Source of the DNA: Lepisosteus oculatus
Taxonomy: Eukaryota > Chordata > Actinopteri > Semionotiformes > Lepisosteidae
Direction of reading: 5' to 3'
Assembly: GCF_040954835.1 (NCBI RefSeq)
Contig: NC_090716.1
Location: 8,448,775-8,512,774, forward strand
DNA: 64,000 bases
A program made the position numbers and the translations under genes. The notes beneath the pieces were generated by a model that saw nothing but the letters and a program-made list of their open reading frames with translations, was not told where the DNA came from and searched no databases. This document shows positions 1 through 15,100 of the stretch, one piece after another. Each line of letters starts with the position of its first letter. Within the stretch, counting starts at the first letter, position 1.

Positions 1-61
1 ACGTATCTGTGCTGTAGTTGCTGATTAATTATGATTGCAGTCTTGTTTTTTCGTTTTGCAG

Positions 62-166
62 GTTGAACTAATCCAGAAAAACAGATGCTGTAGTTTATCA
101 CCATGGCATCAAATGCTAGCCATATGCTTGAAGCAGCCTTGGAGCAAATGGATGACATTATTGCAG
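62..166 (+). CDS. PPFIBP2: PPFIBP2 exon 1 with start codon (CDS 103-166)
   Basis: The acceptor ttttgcag ends at 61 and the donor gtaaaa starts at 167. The ATG at 103 has a strong context (atcaccATGG). It encodes 21 codons plus one base (phase 1), starting MASNASHMLEAALEQMD, nearly the human liprin-beta-2 N-terminus. Bases 62-102 are 5' UTR, so an upstream noncoding exon exists outside the window. Confidence 0.93.
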
Positions 167-3100
167 GTAAAACTTGTTTTTACTTGGAATATTATTTTGC
201 AAGCTCATCTTTCTTTTACAAACCATGGGGAGATTTACTAAAGTGTTAACAAACAAGCCACAAATACAGTACAGTTAGTCATTTTAAAACCCAATTATAT
301 AAATGATTTATGTAACAAATTTCTGAATTTCAAGGGTTGTGCCACACACCTGCTCTGACATGGAATTTGATAAACTGTGAAGACTGGGATGGAATTACAA
401 TTTTATGAAGGCCCTCTTTGAAAGTGTGATTCTTAACACCTGGCTACCATCTTTGCGTCAGTGATCAGTGTCTCACATGTAAAATATTCCCATTTATCTA
501 AAGACCTTATAATTGCAGAATGCAGTGCAATCAGGAGCTTTTGGTTTTTATGGGGGGGAGGAATGCATCATTAACAATTATCTTCAAAGCGTGTAAACGA
601 AATGCTTTCAGAGGAGATCAAACATACTCTATGAGTGACTTTATTAAGAGCACTGTATAAATAACCATCTGGGCTATTCCGTCTCAAAGAAAGACTTTTC
701 AAAGTAAAAAATTATTTTACTTGCAAACAAGGGAATGATTCATCAGTTCCACTCGGATCTAGATAATAGAAAAATTGTATAACCCTTAAAAGTGTAGGTG
801 GAGTAGCAGACATTTAAAGTCTATTCTATGTCATTCATTGTTAGGTCTTCCTGCTGTAATTGATGTAGTGAGGGTAACCATCTGCATTTTCTGTTCTTCT
901 CTTTTTAAAAGTGAAAATGCCAGACATCTCCAAGATTCAAAAAGGTGATTATATGAAAAGTAGGTCTTCCTGGGAAATGTGAAAATCAGATTTATGCAAT
1001 TTAACCTCTAAAGGAAAACATTCAACTGGATTTCCAATTCAGATTTTTAATCCATCTGCTTTCAGTTTAAATAACCTGAATAACTAATGATTTGACATTA
1101 ACTGAATAAGGAATAAGATGCTTAGAAATGTACAATTCTGAAACCGAGTGACAGATCAGATTGTATCCAATAGCATCTTGTCCAGGTCTTTGTAACTCCT
1201 GTGCCTCTGAATTCCATGCCACCTGGTTATTCTCAGTTATTCACCTGAACACCTTGAGAGAACCAATAATTGTACTTAATCAAATTATTCAAATTAGAAT
1301 AAAACTCCTTAATTAGAATTTTTGTATGATATAAATGTGTCGATATCAGGATAATATGCAAGAAAACATTAAATATTTTACAGTTAAAGAAAGATAAAGG
1401 CTCAAACTAATCAACTGTTTAAATAGAAAAACTACAGACCCCATATTCACATCTTATTTTTAAAATAGCAATATGTCATAAAACCAAAAACACAATTTTG
1501 CATGATTATCAAAATCCCATAACAGGTATACTAAATTTAACCACCTCTTGAGCCTTCCCTCAGTCTATCCCCATTCATACACCTGGGACTGGAGCACTCG
1601 GGGTAATGTGCCTTGCTCAAAATAACAGCAGTCTCTGCATTAGGGACTTGAACTCACAATCCACTAGTTATGAGACCAGAGACTCACTGGTTATGTTACA
1701 CTGCTCCCATTGGCCCTGAATTGTTTTTACATCTAATTCTGATGTGTGCAATAGCTTCAGACAGATTTCTGTAAAAATGCATCCTACCCTGTGTAGGTCT
1801 GGCCCAGTATATTTACATGGTGCCTTTTCACTTATGATGTATCAACTGAGGAATTGGAAACACTAGTTTAGCCTCTTCTTGTACCTCTGATGGCTCAATT
1901 TCATGTTTAAGCGATACATTTCAGACGGTACTGATTATCAGCCAACACAAGGATATCAAATAGCATTGTAGAGAAGAACCTAATTTAAAAATAACTATAA
2001 ATAGCAAAGGTTTAATGACCTCAAACATTTGGCAACAATGTACTAATAATAGCACTACTAATCCAGTCTCACAGGTTCGGAAGAGCACTTTATATGAATG
2101 CTTATCTAATTGCACATTGTTAACTTCCATTGCTGGATGCACATCTTCTGAAAGAGCCGTCTTCAGTCACTCAGGTGATTACAGAAATTTATATAAATGG
2201 TACCAGAAGAACAAAAAAGACATCGATGAGATTTGCAGTGTATTTGTTTTAGTTTCTGCCAAAGTACTTAGATGTTTGGAAACATGGAACATGGAAATTG
2301 TTTAAGCAAAACTGAGAAATAACTCCTTCCTCTTTAGGCACCCAGTACCTGCAGTACTATTGACAAGGAAATAAAAAAACAGCCTTCTCTATTTCTCATT
2401 CTTAAATTAACTTTAACCAGTAATAACCTCTACAAGTAGACGAGCGACACTGACCATAATCCCATAATCCAAAACGGTATCCCTGACAGAGCAGCATCCA
2501 GGTATGCTACTACTTTCCCTAGTCTTCAGGGTTTGCTGATGGGATACAGTACCTTCCCAAAAAAACAATTGCTGCAGAGGATTTCAGCAGTCATTGTGAG
2601 AGCCCAGAGAAACGTCATGCATCCAAGTCTGATACATCAAGTCCTGTTGCACTTAAAAATTCTAACTTTCAACCTGAGTTAATGTGAAACAAACATGCCT
2701 TCACATGAAGACATGGCTGGTTGAACAAGAATGTAATGTGTCTATTTGCACGTTATCCATCTTACAGGTTTTCTGAATGTAAGAATGTAATAACTAGGAT
2801 AGTAAACACTTGGTATTTTTGAATACTTAGTTCTTGAGTATTTAAAGATGCCTAATGCAAGATTTAATCATTTACCATTTTGTTAACCAAGAAGCTGGAT
2901 TGGAACAATTTCAGTCTCATTATGTTGATAAGTTAATATGTTGTAGATGTTGACCAATATCCTTAATCTGATAAAACATTTAGTTAAGAGGCAATTTAAA
3001 CATTATTTGAAATCCTAATACTACTGTTGTACAGAGGGATGAAGAAGTACATTGTCCTTTAGCTGTGCATTCTCCTTGTATGTGACAATTTATTCAAGAT

Positions 3101-6100
3101 TAGAATACACAGAGAGGTAGACTGAGCAAAAAAGATGATTGATTATAATTAGGCATATACCATGATTCTTTTACTTCCAAACACGCTACATCAGGTTTAA
3201 ATGAATGCATCAAGGACATATTGTTCTGTATATCTGTTCTGAAGCATAGTCTCTAGTTAACAGAAACCAAAATAAAGAGTTGTTTGTTCACTTTTTGAAA
3301 ATAGTTTGTGGTTTAATAATTTAGAAAAAGACAAAATAATAGTAAATTGGATATGAATATTGGAACTGTTGGGTCAATCAGAGGAACTTTGTAGCAAAGA
3401 ATTAGAATTACAATTTTAGTTTTAAAACTAAACATTATTTTGAATAAAGACAAAAAAAAAAACCTAAATGACGTTCCCTCTGTATGAAGCTTTTCTGAAA
3501 GATCAGTCCTGGTTCTTGTGTTTCAGGCCACATCTTTTCTAAAGAATGTTACTTTATTATTTTCCTGGTACGGGTCTCAACATCTCAGAGCCAAATCCTG
3601 GAAGCGCCAGCAGGGACCGTGTGCTGGACAGTACACAGCCCAGCCCAGGGTACATCCAAAGAAACAAATGAGGCAGCCGTCACCCAAACCCACAGATTCA
3701 ATGCCATCAAGCATATTTAAAGGGCCCTCTTCTGGTCAGTTTAGGTACTAGCTGAACAGTCAATGTTGATAAAAGTTCTCAAAGTTTTTTCCAAACGTAC
3801 TGTACAGCCCTCACTTCATTATGGTATTAATGTGTATTCATTTGTCCTTTATTACATTCATTGAAAGAATCAGAATAAAGGCAGCAAAGCTCCATAACGC
3901 TACAGTCCAGAAAGTAGTGGCTAAAAACCCAGTGAATGTTAGAAGATTAAAAGTTAAAGTTAAAAGTAAAGTTAAACCCAGGATGTATAGAGAGGATAAA
4001 TTAAATCTTTTCTAGAAATTTGTTAAACTTGTAAAAGTTAAAAGAAACAGTAGCTAGAATTGTGCGCAAATAAGTCCTGGTATACGAAACTCAGTACCAA
4101 GTACCAGAACAAGAACAAGCAGAGCAAATACGACCTTGTTGCTTTCACAGTGAAATCACAGTGATGTGAATACCAATTAATGGAAAAATGCTAAACCCCA
4201 AAAATTGACACGGGTAACAATGTACAGTATGCATTTGCACAACCTTGGTAACTGATGCTGACCAAGTTGGTTGAGGATGTTTCTTTGGGTAAATGAGAGC
4301 TCATTGAAAAGAGTTGGCGTATGATGACCTCTCATGGTAAACCAGCATTTTCCATGTCAGGAAGTAGCCTGGTGATGTCTGGGTGCCATGTGGTATGTGA
4401 TGAATGTAGGTTATTCTCAGATGTGTGGATGTGCACAGTGGGCAACAGCAATTCCTGTGACTTTGACAGCATTCTTGAGACGATGTGAAAAATGTCAAGA
4501 GCAGTCTTCCTCACAGTCAGGCACAGCAGAAGGTGGCCCCTTGCCCTTGTGTGTCAGGCTGATCAATGTCTTCAGCAATAAGCCAAAATGTGAAAAGAGT
4601 TAGAAATGAGAGGAGGCTTAATCAGACCATCTTGGAACCACCAACACTGGATCCAACTGCTGGGCCACTAGATCAGATTCCACTGAATATGTTGGTGATC
4701 CTTTTGCAAGACTTACTGCATCCTGGGAATACTCTTGCAGCATCACTCAGTTGGCCACTCAGTTTCCAACAAAGGAAGAGGAAATTCCTGACAATTCCTT
4801 CCTACTATTAGACCACAAAATAAGGTGTTCCTTCTTGTCTGATGGCCAAACTATAACCTTTTAATAGAATTCCAACTATTCATCCGATGACCATTTCATT
4901 TTCCAACATAATTCTGACAAAGAAGGGGTGTCAGTATATTGATTTTGACTAGGTCCCCAAATAGTATCACACATCTGAAACACTTAGGCACAGATTCTGC
5001 TTGACGTGCAACACTGTGATGGTTTAATATTCTCCAGATGTGTATTTTTTTGGTTGTTGTCTAGCAGTTATTCTCTTTCCAGCACTGATGAGTTGCAGTT
5101 GCAAGATACACTTAACCATTTAAAAGTAATGACTCGCTGGCTGTATTAATTTGCTGTCACACTATAAATTAGCCATTCCAGCAACGGTCACTGGATGCTT
5201 TGTGATGCTTTCAAGAAAAGAAAAGTCCAAAATAATTTTGTTTTTCATTTAGGTTCCAAGGCTGCGGCAGAGTACAACAATGGCATGTTCGATATGGGCT
5301 CGCCAGGGTATCTGGGATCATTGCAGATTTTACAACTGGTGGAAGAGCTGAAAATAGCTTTGGAAATACAGGCGAATGAAGAAGAGAAAGAGACTATAAG
5401 AAATCAAATCCCAGCAGCAACTGCACAGTATCTCATGGAATGGCTGGAAAAAGGTGTGGTAAGTATCCAGATGCAGATCCTGACCCATGTTCTTTATTTG
5501 AGGGATTTTACAGGTTTTTAAAACACAAAGGTTATACTTTTACTGTGTTCTGAACTACTTGCCATGTGAACCTACTAGAGTGTCGTTTGAGAGAAGGATA
5601 AGCTTTCTTATGCTCCATGTGAAAAGTAAATGTACAGTAAATGGGAGTCAATGTAAATTTATGAGAGGATACCTGGATGTACTGTATGAAGTTGTCAGGG
5701 TTACCCATTTATACTCCTGCAGAATAAGAACTTTCCCCTCCTGTTTAAGTCTTTTTACCCGATTCTCTCAAAACAATGTGGGATCTAGACTTCCCTTCTG
5801 CTACCCAAAATAAATTAATTCAGAGAAGACATTTAATGGGTTATTAGGTAGGATTGACTTATTGCTAATGAAGAGCAGCTTTGACTACATGAAGTCTTAA
5901 TGCAATAAGGCCAGCCTTTTTGTATGCAGCTGTTACGGTTTAAGGTTCTTCAGCGACTGTGCCAGTTTATTTTTGCTATCCTTTGATGTCCAGGATTAGA
6001 GATGTGCATGACGTGCACTGAGCTTCAACCCTATAATATTCTGAAAATATGACTCAAAAGTGGGATGTTTGGCACATTCACATGAAAATTACCTGAATAT

Positions 6101-9100
6101 TTAATAATGAACTGCAGTAACAGGCTACAGTACATCTCCTTCTCTTTTCTGCAAAATGTTTTATATAATCTTACCATTATCAAATCAAAATCTCCTTATT
6201 TAAATTAATAAATGTTTATTATGTTTCCCTAATTAATCATTTTGGCTCAAATGTCTTTACATAGTAAACACATTTAATGTTAAATGGTTTGAAGTTCAGG
6301 GATTTCAGGTACATTTTAAGCAACCAAAAGCATTAAAATGCATTATTATATATAATGCAAGATGTATATTTGCATACTCAGAATCAAAATTGACACAATG
6401 AGTTCATTTGACTTTCATTTACATTCAAAATAGCTACAGTATGTCTATATAGTGTACCACTCTTGCCTATTAAAGTTATAATAAATACATTCAAAAGAAG
6501 ACAAATATTTTGATACTAAAGGATTCTTTTTATAATTGTTGTCTACTTTGTATATTTTTTTGTAAGGAAACCCAATAGTTCACTAAAATTGTATATTATA
6601 AATTCATAAATGTAAAGATGCCATTGTCCACAACATGCATAATACACAGTCTTTTAAAAATCTTAAATGGTATAAAAAAATCAGAGTGTGGTTTACCATG
6701 TTTTCCCAGAAATGAGAAGGGAAAAGCATGGTTGAGCACAGCAGCGCAGTAAGTCGAGGTTTTCGAGAGTGAACAGCTGCGTTAACTTTTCCAGGCTGTA
6801 AACAACCTGTTGCTGGAGCTAAGTAACTGATGAAAGGGAGGCTGTTTCCACATATAGACTGAGAGCTCTGTGGCTTTCTACCACATTCCATGCACCAGAG
6901 GTCTCACTCACCACAGCCCTTTAGTAGAAGGGAACCTCCTTGTAGCCTAGAAACAAAGCAAAAGCACGTGAGCCTTGATTAATGCTGGAGCTGTTTGTGT
7001 TGAAAATGGAGAGGGCTGTGAAGGGGAAGTTCTTTTTTTTTTTCTTTCAAATGAAAGTGCGAGTTAAAAAAAAAAGCTTTGGGTCTGAAAGCTTGTGACC
7101 AATACCATCTCCAAAAGACTTCTATTACTCGCCATTTTGACAAGTTACTCGGAGGTCCTAAGCTGCCTATGTACAGTACATATTGTACTGCAAGTTGCAG
7201 TAAAGAAGTGTCAGCTATATTTATGACTTCTAAAATGTTACAACAAAGATAGATTCAGCATTTGAATGGATGGCATGTGTTCTTATCCGTTTTGTGGGAA
7301 AAGCCTAATAAGTAGTACTCAGCCTTGCAGCTGCCCAAGTCAGAGGAACAAGCAGGTGTAATGACTGTGTAATCATGAGGCAGGATTAATTTTATAGCCA
7401 GATATGCCAGATGGGACAAATTACCTCCTCTCATTTAGAGCCTGTCTTATACAGTATACGTAATGAGGTTTCTGTCTACTGGTGTGAATGTTGCCATCTT
7501 AAGTGCTACACCTTCATTTTCTTCTTCATATTCTGTTAAAAAGATTTTTCACTCATCCAAGAGCAGCAGCCCATAGCAATAGGATTTGAGAAGAAAAAAA
7601 GTTCCCCTGGCTGAACACTAACAAGTTCATACTTGATTGATACGCGACAACAACCTTGATCTTACGTCAACTTGGATGATGGCTTAACCAATGCTTTTTA
7701 AAAATACCTATTCTGGAATTATCATGAGAAATCTGGAATCAATAGAATGTGAACATGGCAAGTCAACACACACTCGGATGTATACTGTTCCCTCCCAAAA
7801 TGTATATGTTATTACAGTACATCTGCAACAGGTCATTCAATTCAGGTTGAAACAAAAATGGTCCCACAAACTGCAATTGCTCAGAAACTATACATCCTGT
7901 TACAGTAAATACAAACCTGACTGGTATTAATCTGGTTAACCTGAAAATACTCTATAATATTCCTGTGTGAATAATTACAGCCACCTCTCCAGTTTGTCAT
8001 TTGTGATGCTTTATTCTGAATATTTATTAATTATCATTACATACTTAGTGCAAAATGTTTTATAGATGCTGCAGTTCCTTACATCTGCAATATCTCATAT
8101 CATTGTAATGAATGCTAGAATACTACTGCAGTTATACACCAGCATAATACTTGTTAATCATTTCTGTAGCAGAACTCAATTTGATTAAAAGTACAAAAGA
8201 ATCAGATAGTCATTGTTACTACCATGTTGTATAACAATTTCATTACTACCATATTGCTTTAAAATTAGATTTTATGACAAAGGAACTTGCTTAAAAAGGT
8301 TTCACATTACTTGCAAGTTTCTTTTTTGTATATCAGAAACTTAAAATGCCATGAAAAAGTCTATATCTTTTACCAGTCTCTCAGGCCTACCCTCAATATT
8401 ATTAAAAAGTGATTAATACCCAAAATAATGCTAAAATATTCTACAACTCTGTACAACTCTTTCCTATGTAATTGTTTGTAAATGTAAATTGTGAAACTTG
8501 CAGATCTTGCTTATAAGCTACTATAAATTCTTAATGTTAATGCAGGAGGTACAGAACATAAAATGAAGACAATGTAAAAAACATAACCTCAGCAGGACAG
8601 AACAGTTCTGTATATGTGGATCCTGTGGAGTTGATTCATTGATAAAAACTGAGTTTGACATTAGTCTGATGCCTGTCATATACAATCAAACAATAGCTAC
8701 AGATCCACTCCCAAGAGGATGATACTTGCATTTGCTTGATAGTCTCGTATCCAAATCACCCAGCATATATTTATGGTATGAAGTCTGCAGTATGGTAAAT
8801 GTGCATGAAAAAAGGAGAAAATAATACATCTGACAAGTGAAAAGCTGCAGCTTATCCCAGGATGCACTTTGAGACATAACACCAGTTCATTGCAGGGTCA
8901 TGGAGAGAAAGCTTAGAATAACCAGTAAAACCTAGCCTTCATCACTGGGAGGATACCAGAGCACGTGGCAGAAGCTCACATAAACACAGGGAGAATTTGG
9001 AAAGTCATCCAGGTTGAACTCAGCAACCTGAAGCTGTGAGGCAGCAGCACTTTTAAGGTATTGAGGTGGCACAATTAAACTGAAATGTGCTGTTCTACAA

Positions 9101-12100
9101 ATAACAATAAGATCTGAAATCTTGTAATTACAGTATTATCCTTGCTTTTTGGTAGGTTCAACTTATTCTCTACAGTAAAGACAACATTCCTTTTTTCATC
9201 TACATAGCACATAAAACAGTTTCACCAAGCCTGAGTTCAAGTAATCGAGATTCTGCTTTTGAATTTGCTTCGATAGCAAAAAGGAAACGCTGCTAAGAGT
9301 AGGATTAATACAAAGGGGAATTCGAGACTGTAATGGTGATCTGGGAACTGCTGCATAAATTTATTGACAGGAAAGTCCAAGAAATGTTGACACGCGTGTC
9401 ATCGTCATGCCCGTCTATAGCAGAGCTCTCGCTTTTGTTCCACTCTTCACAATTTGCAGTGGACATCAAGACGACCAGCAGGAGCCTGGCACATTTTAAA
9501 ATGAACATTCTGGATTCATCTTTGTATATTCAGTGCCATAAAAGAAAGTCTGCTTCTGATTCCACTCATAAGCCACTCTAGTTATTGTATTTTTGTGCGA
9601 GACCCTTTTGTTTCTTTTGAAATATGAATAAAGCAAATTCTTAGGCGTCCTCAACTGAGTGAGGCAAACGGTGGGGGTAGTTTCTGCTAAGGAGAATAAC
9701 TAAACCTTCAACAGGAAATAAGGTCTTTGGGTAATGACTTCCAGCCAGTGTTTAAACAGAGCTGTAGTACTAGTCATGATTAATGGATTTATTTGTGAAG
9801 AGCATACATGTTGGAATAACTTTGCTTTCTTTTCCACCAAAACAAAATGCATAGAATACAGCTGAGTTTAGACATGTACATGTATTGAGACTTATGTTTA
9901 TTAGACACAGCCCCACGAACGAAGCCAGCTGGCATGATTTATTTGCAAAGTCTGCAGCATGATATTAGAGCTTGTCACTTAGCTCTGCATTTTGCTCTAA
10001 AAACCAGATGCTCAGTGGCTTGAACCAGACGACACTTTCAGAGTTTTTACAGTTGCTCCTTCGTGTCAGGAGGGAGCATAGCGCAAGCTTGGCTGAAGAG
10101 GAAAGAATCCACAGAATAAATTGAACCGAGTATCTCTTTCCAAGCAGTACTACAAAGAAACTGAGCACTTCAGACCACTGCTTTATCCTCTGCCAAGACA
10201 AGCTACTCTAGACTTAAGCACAGGCTAAGGCAACAATGGGCCTGAAGCATGGACAGTGATATTGATTTTTACAAACATTTTACGTGGCTTAAAAAGGTAA
10301 GTGCAGTCTTATCTATCTTTTCTTTTTCTCACTTTTGCAAAAGTTCCACAGGTATTGTTTTTGACAGCTAGCTTTTTTTTTGGACAGAAAACATGACTGT
10401 GAAATGCAAATGCACTGCCAAGAATTTCATGAGAATCTAATTTTGTGCAGAGCACATGAGGACAAAGATCATCTGTCTTTCTCGTGAGATTTTTTTTTTT
10501 GTTTGAAAACTCCAAAATCCCCATAAAGCTTGCACGTAGAACAGTTTGTAGTCTACTCTAATCCAGACTGCTACCAGGGATACACAACATCTATCTTTTT
10601 GTTGTTGTTTTTTTTGTTGATGAAGATGAATAAGGAAGTAAGAAGGTATGCCAACTGCTGTTTTTTTTTTGTTCTGGGTGTAGGGAGGTATAATTATGAA
10701 GTCACATTACACTAGAAGGCTTGTGACCACCGTAACAAAACAATTTGCTGTACTGTTCTGTGCCATCTTGATCTACAATCTGGGTTATTTTTTAAATGGC
10801 ATCTATTGTTCTATGTAGAACAAGATTAAATCCTCTTAAATTCTTAAATAATAAATTAGATTTAGATAGACCTTTTTTATTTAAAAACAAATGCTGTTTG
10901 AAAACACAAATACGTTTTGAAGTTGCTGGAAGGTTTTATGTTTCAGGATTAGATGTAACATCCAAAATCTGAGTATTGATCATACTGTATATGTACATAC
11001 AAGTTTGCAGAGAAGTTTTCTTCCAACTGCAGGCTTAAGTCAGATGAAAAAATAATGGTTAGTAATGTGACAGGTACTAAGTTCATGGCAAGCCGAGTTT
11101 ATTTCAGCTTCCAAAGAAAAATTGCAATGAAAAATAAAAAAAATGAATGGAGCTGTATATGTTTTCTGAAATATTACCATAATAATTTTCTGTGATGCCT
11201 GGTCTTAAATGAATGCCAGTGTCATACATTTGCATAACTGATAGATCTAAATAAATACAGTTTCAGCTTCATTCAGTAAGGTTTCAAAACAATCAAATAA
11301 CCTAAATATGCTGTGATGAAAATCCACACTGTCTGCTTTTAGAGGTTAGATATTTGGCACTTTAGGGGTTAAGGGAAATTCCAGTACTTGTGGGTTGCTT
11401 TGCATCAGAAAGAGGGGCCTCAATGTCTTCTGTAAATTGTTTTAGTTTTAGCCTGTGTAAAGCTTCACAGTGCCTTCTAAAAGATTTAACAGCCTGAAAA
11501 ATAATTCACAAAAGGATGAGGTGGCTTTTCAGACCTTAAAAAAGAAGTTTATGTAAAATTCCCATTAACTGGCCTCTCCAAATTTCCATTTCATCAGACA
11601 TTTTGAGAACGTGGAATGTACAGAGAGAGAAGCGATTCCCTAATTTCTACCATATGTTTTTTAGCAAATAACTTTAGTATTTCAAGTTCATACAGCAGTA
11701 ATGTTTTAACTAGTTATGATTTCATGAAGCCACTTGAGCTTTCTGAGACTTTCTTTGCCCAACCATTTCAGTTCCTGAACCATTTTTAAGACAGTCCAGG
11801 ATCAGCCCAGTGTACAGAGAAGAAATCTGCCATATTTAATTGTGTGTATGATTTTCATTGAGAGACAGAAACCATAACAATGTTGCACGTCTCCAGGCAG
11901 CTATGTAGTGGTTATTGAGATTCTAAATTATTCTGTTTGATAAATACCTCAACAGTAAATAAGAGTTATTGTGAAAGCCCCCTCAGCTTTTTTGTTTGTC
12001 CTTTAGGTGGCCATCAAAATATTAATTTCCCTCTACCTTGACCAGAAGGTTCTTTTGGGGGAAATTTTGTATTTTACATTTTTAGAGGGAACCACGAATG

Positions 12101-15100
12101 TAGAATTGATCCTTCCCCAATATGCTAATCGGGCTTTCTCTCCTATAAATAGATCATAAAACCACAGTTTGACGTTACTGGATTCAAACGTCAGAGAGGC
12201 AGTCTCTGAAAGAGAGGTTAAAAAGTACTTTGAAATTGCTCATTATCTAACCACAGTTAGACTGTCCCTCCAGGGCACCGTTAAAGCACACTGGCATGGT
12301 AAGCCTGGGCAGTCTGCAAAGCCTGCCTAATCACTCTTGCACCATGTGGAGAAATGTTTCTGTCACAGTGCTTCAGGTCTTCAACATCTTCCATACGTGT
12401 AATATCTTGCATGAAATTGGGAATTCATGAATGAACACAAACCAACAGCATAGAAAAAAAAATAGAGAATTATAAGACCCTACAAAATACTTTTTGTGCT
12501 GATTAAGTAACTAGTACTTTAAAATCCAAAATGTTTTAACAAATGTAAAATCCTGTTTGATAACCAGGAGGTTTTAAAAGTTCAGGGTTGCTGGAAATTG
12601 TTCTCAATCAGTAAACTCCATTCAAATAGGAAATTGAAGTTGATACTGTATACAATACTACTAATTGTAAAAATGATAGACCCACCATAAACCCTGTAAG
12701 AGCCGATCCTCTGTATGAGTACATTATGCATATGTAGTAGAGGTTGGGGCTCTGGCTGTCAAACTTGAACGTTGTCAGTTCAAATCCCCCACAAGACACT
12801 GCTTTTATTCTTGAGTAAGGTACTGTACCCAGCTATAAAGATGGGTGCATCATAATACTGTGTAATACTGGTCGTGGGTTGAAAGCTTCTGTTTCTGGGA
12901 CCCCTCCAGTTTTTTAGTCTTAGTTTTTTTTGGGGGGGAAAATCCTCCATCTTCTCTTCACCTCACTGGTACACCCTCCAAGTTATAAGCCACAGGGGGG
13001 AAAAAAAGGAAAAGGAACCACAAGATATCCCTAGATACCAGATTGAAAACTTCCGTTCTAAAATATTATAGCATTTTCTTATGACTGATTTTTACAACAA
13101 ATAAATAATGCCTTAACAATAACTTTACCAGAGTTCCCTTCTTATTTAAAAGTGCTTCATTGTATCCGATCCGTCATACCCATGTAATAGCCCAACCACA
13201 TTAAATGTGGGAGGAAATATCATAGGCCTCCAAACTATGTGATGCCATACACAAGCCTCCCAGCTGCATTTTTCATTCCATCTTACTATATTCCACCTTA
13301 AAAGAGGAATAGTAGAAAGTAAAGGCAGCACAGCTGTGCAGGGGTTAGCATTGCTGCCTTGTATTGCTAGGGACCTGGGTTCAATTCTTGGGTGCTAACC
13401 TGTGTTGAGTTTGTATGTCCACATACGTTACCTCCGGGTGCTCCGGTTTCCTCCCACAGTCCAAAAATATACTGGTGGGTTTAATTGGCTTCTGGGAAAA
13501 CTGGCCCTGGTGTGAATGTGTGTGTGAGATTGCACCTGTGTGGCTGCCCTGTGATGAGCTGGTGTCCTGTCCAGGGTGTACCCAGCCTTGCACCCACTGC
13601 TTACTGGAACAGGCTCCAGCTCTCCTGCGACTCCAAGCTTGTAGACGTATATAGAAAATGGAAGGATGGTATAAACCTATTAAGGATTCTGCACATTTTT
13701 CAAAGAAAATTGCTAAAAAGGCAAAACTTTTAATAGATACCCCTTTAGTTTAACTTAAACATGTTTCATCTAAGATTAGTAATACTTAAGCACTGTTATT
13801 AAAATACTGAAAATGATCTCAGCTCTGTCCTAGAATTTCCAGCAAATTATACATCATAATAATGAATGGCATTACGTATTTTGGAAATAATCTATGAATA
13901 ATGAAGAATAAATTGCACTCGAGTCCTTGGGCAGAATCAAGATCTTCAAAATTGCCAATTTTGCATTTAAGTGGTGGAAAGATAGAATTTCACACTACGG
14001 GATTTATATTTTGACCAGCACTCAAGTTGTAAGTTTAAAACAAGGCGCTGTCATCAGCAGTCAGGTGACAGAGGCATCTTGAACATATTGCTACCTGCCA
14101 CAGTGTCCTCACAGAACTTTAGAAAGGAAATCTTTATCTGTAAAAGTTATAAATGGTGCCCTTAGTTCAAGTCCTGGTCTACATAATAAGCAGACTATAT
14201 ATGGAGTATATCTTGCTTTGGAGATAAAAGCATGGTTTTGTATTTAACTGTGGTCTTTACAAAATTAGGTCATACTTGACTTCAAATGCATGTCAAAACT
14301 TCAAAATATTGAAGGAACCCAGCTCACGTGAAAGTTTCAAAATTCCCAATTTCATCTGGAACGAACCTTTCCAATTTCTTCTGAAATCACAAAATTTACA
14401 GGAATTATTTTTCTTCTGATATGCATCTAATACAGTGTTTGCTGCAATGTTCAGACAAGCAGCTGCTGGCTTCCCCACTAACAATTATATCTAGTTTGTG
14501 GGAAAATGTGGCTTGGAAACATGCACTAGACTAATTCTTTAAGTATTTTAGATGTCATACAATATACAGTAATGAAGATGTTTATAACTATCTGCAGTAC
14601 TTTACCCTTATATGTATGACATAGAATATCAAGTTCAACAAAGTGCATACACATGCAAGATAGAGTAATTCAGTGAAAAAAAAATACAGCAGTACTGATC
14701 TCTGCAAGACAAAGCTGTCCACCCTCACTGAGTTGGACTAGTGGGCTCTTTAACAACTTCTCCCAGCTCTTCGTGTGCTGCTGTTACTGCTTCGGATTGG
14801 TCTAATTAACCCAGAAGCTTATTTAGCTTGTTTGGCCAATTTAGAATAAAACCACTAGCACACTGGTCCTCCATGCCAGTTTTATGCAAACCAATCACAG
14901 ACAACCTTTCTAAAAATAAAAAAAATAGAGGTGGAGGTAGCTATTTTATTTTTTTGTGTAAAATCTCTCAGTAAAATGTCCCCTCTTCACAGCTGCGATT
15001 CACACCAATGAATGTATTATTCCAAATTGTGCTCTGTCACTAATCTCTTGTGTAAGAGCAGGATTTTAGTTTACCCTTGAATGTTGCACTCTTAGTTAAA

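Noticed and set aside
9333..9581. 82-codon plus-strand frame with a matching antisense frame
   Set aside because: No homology recognised and no splice context; sits in the large intron 2.
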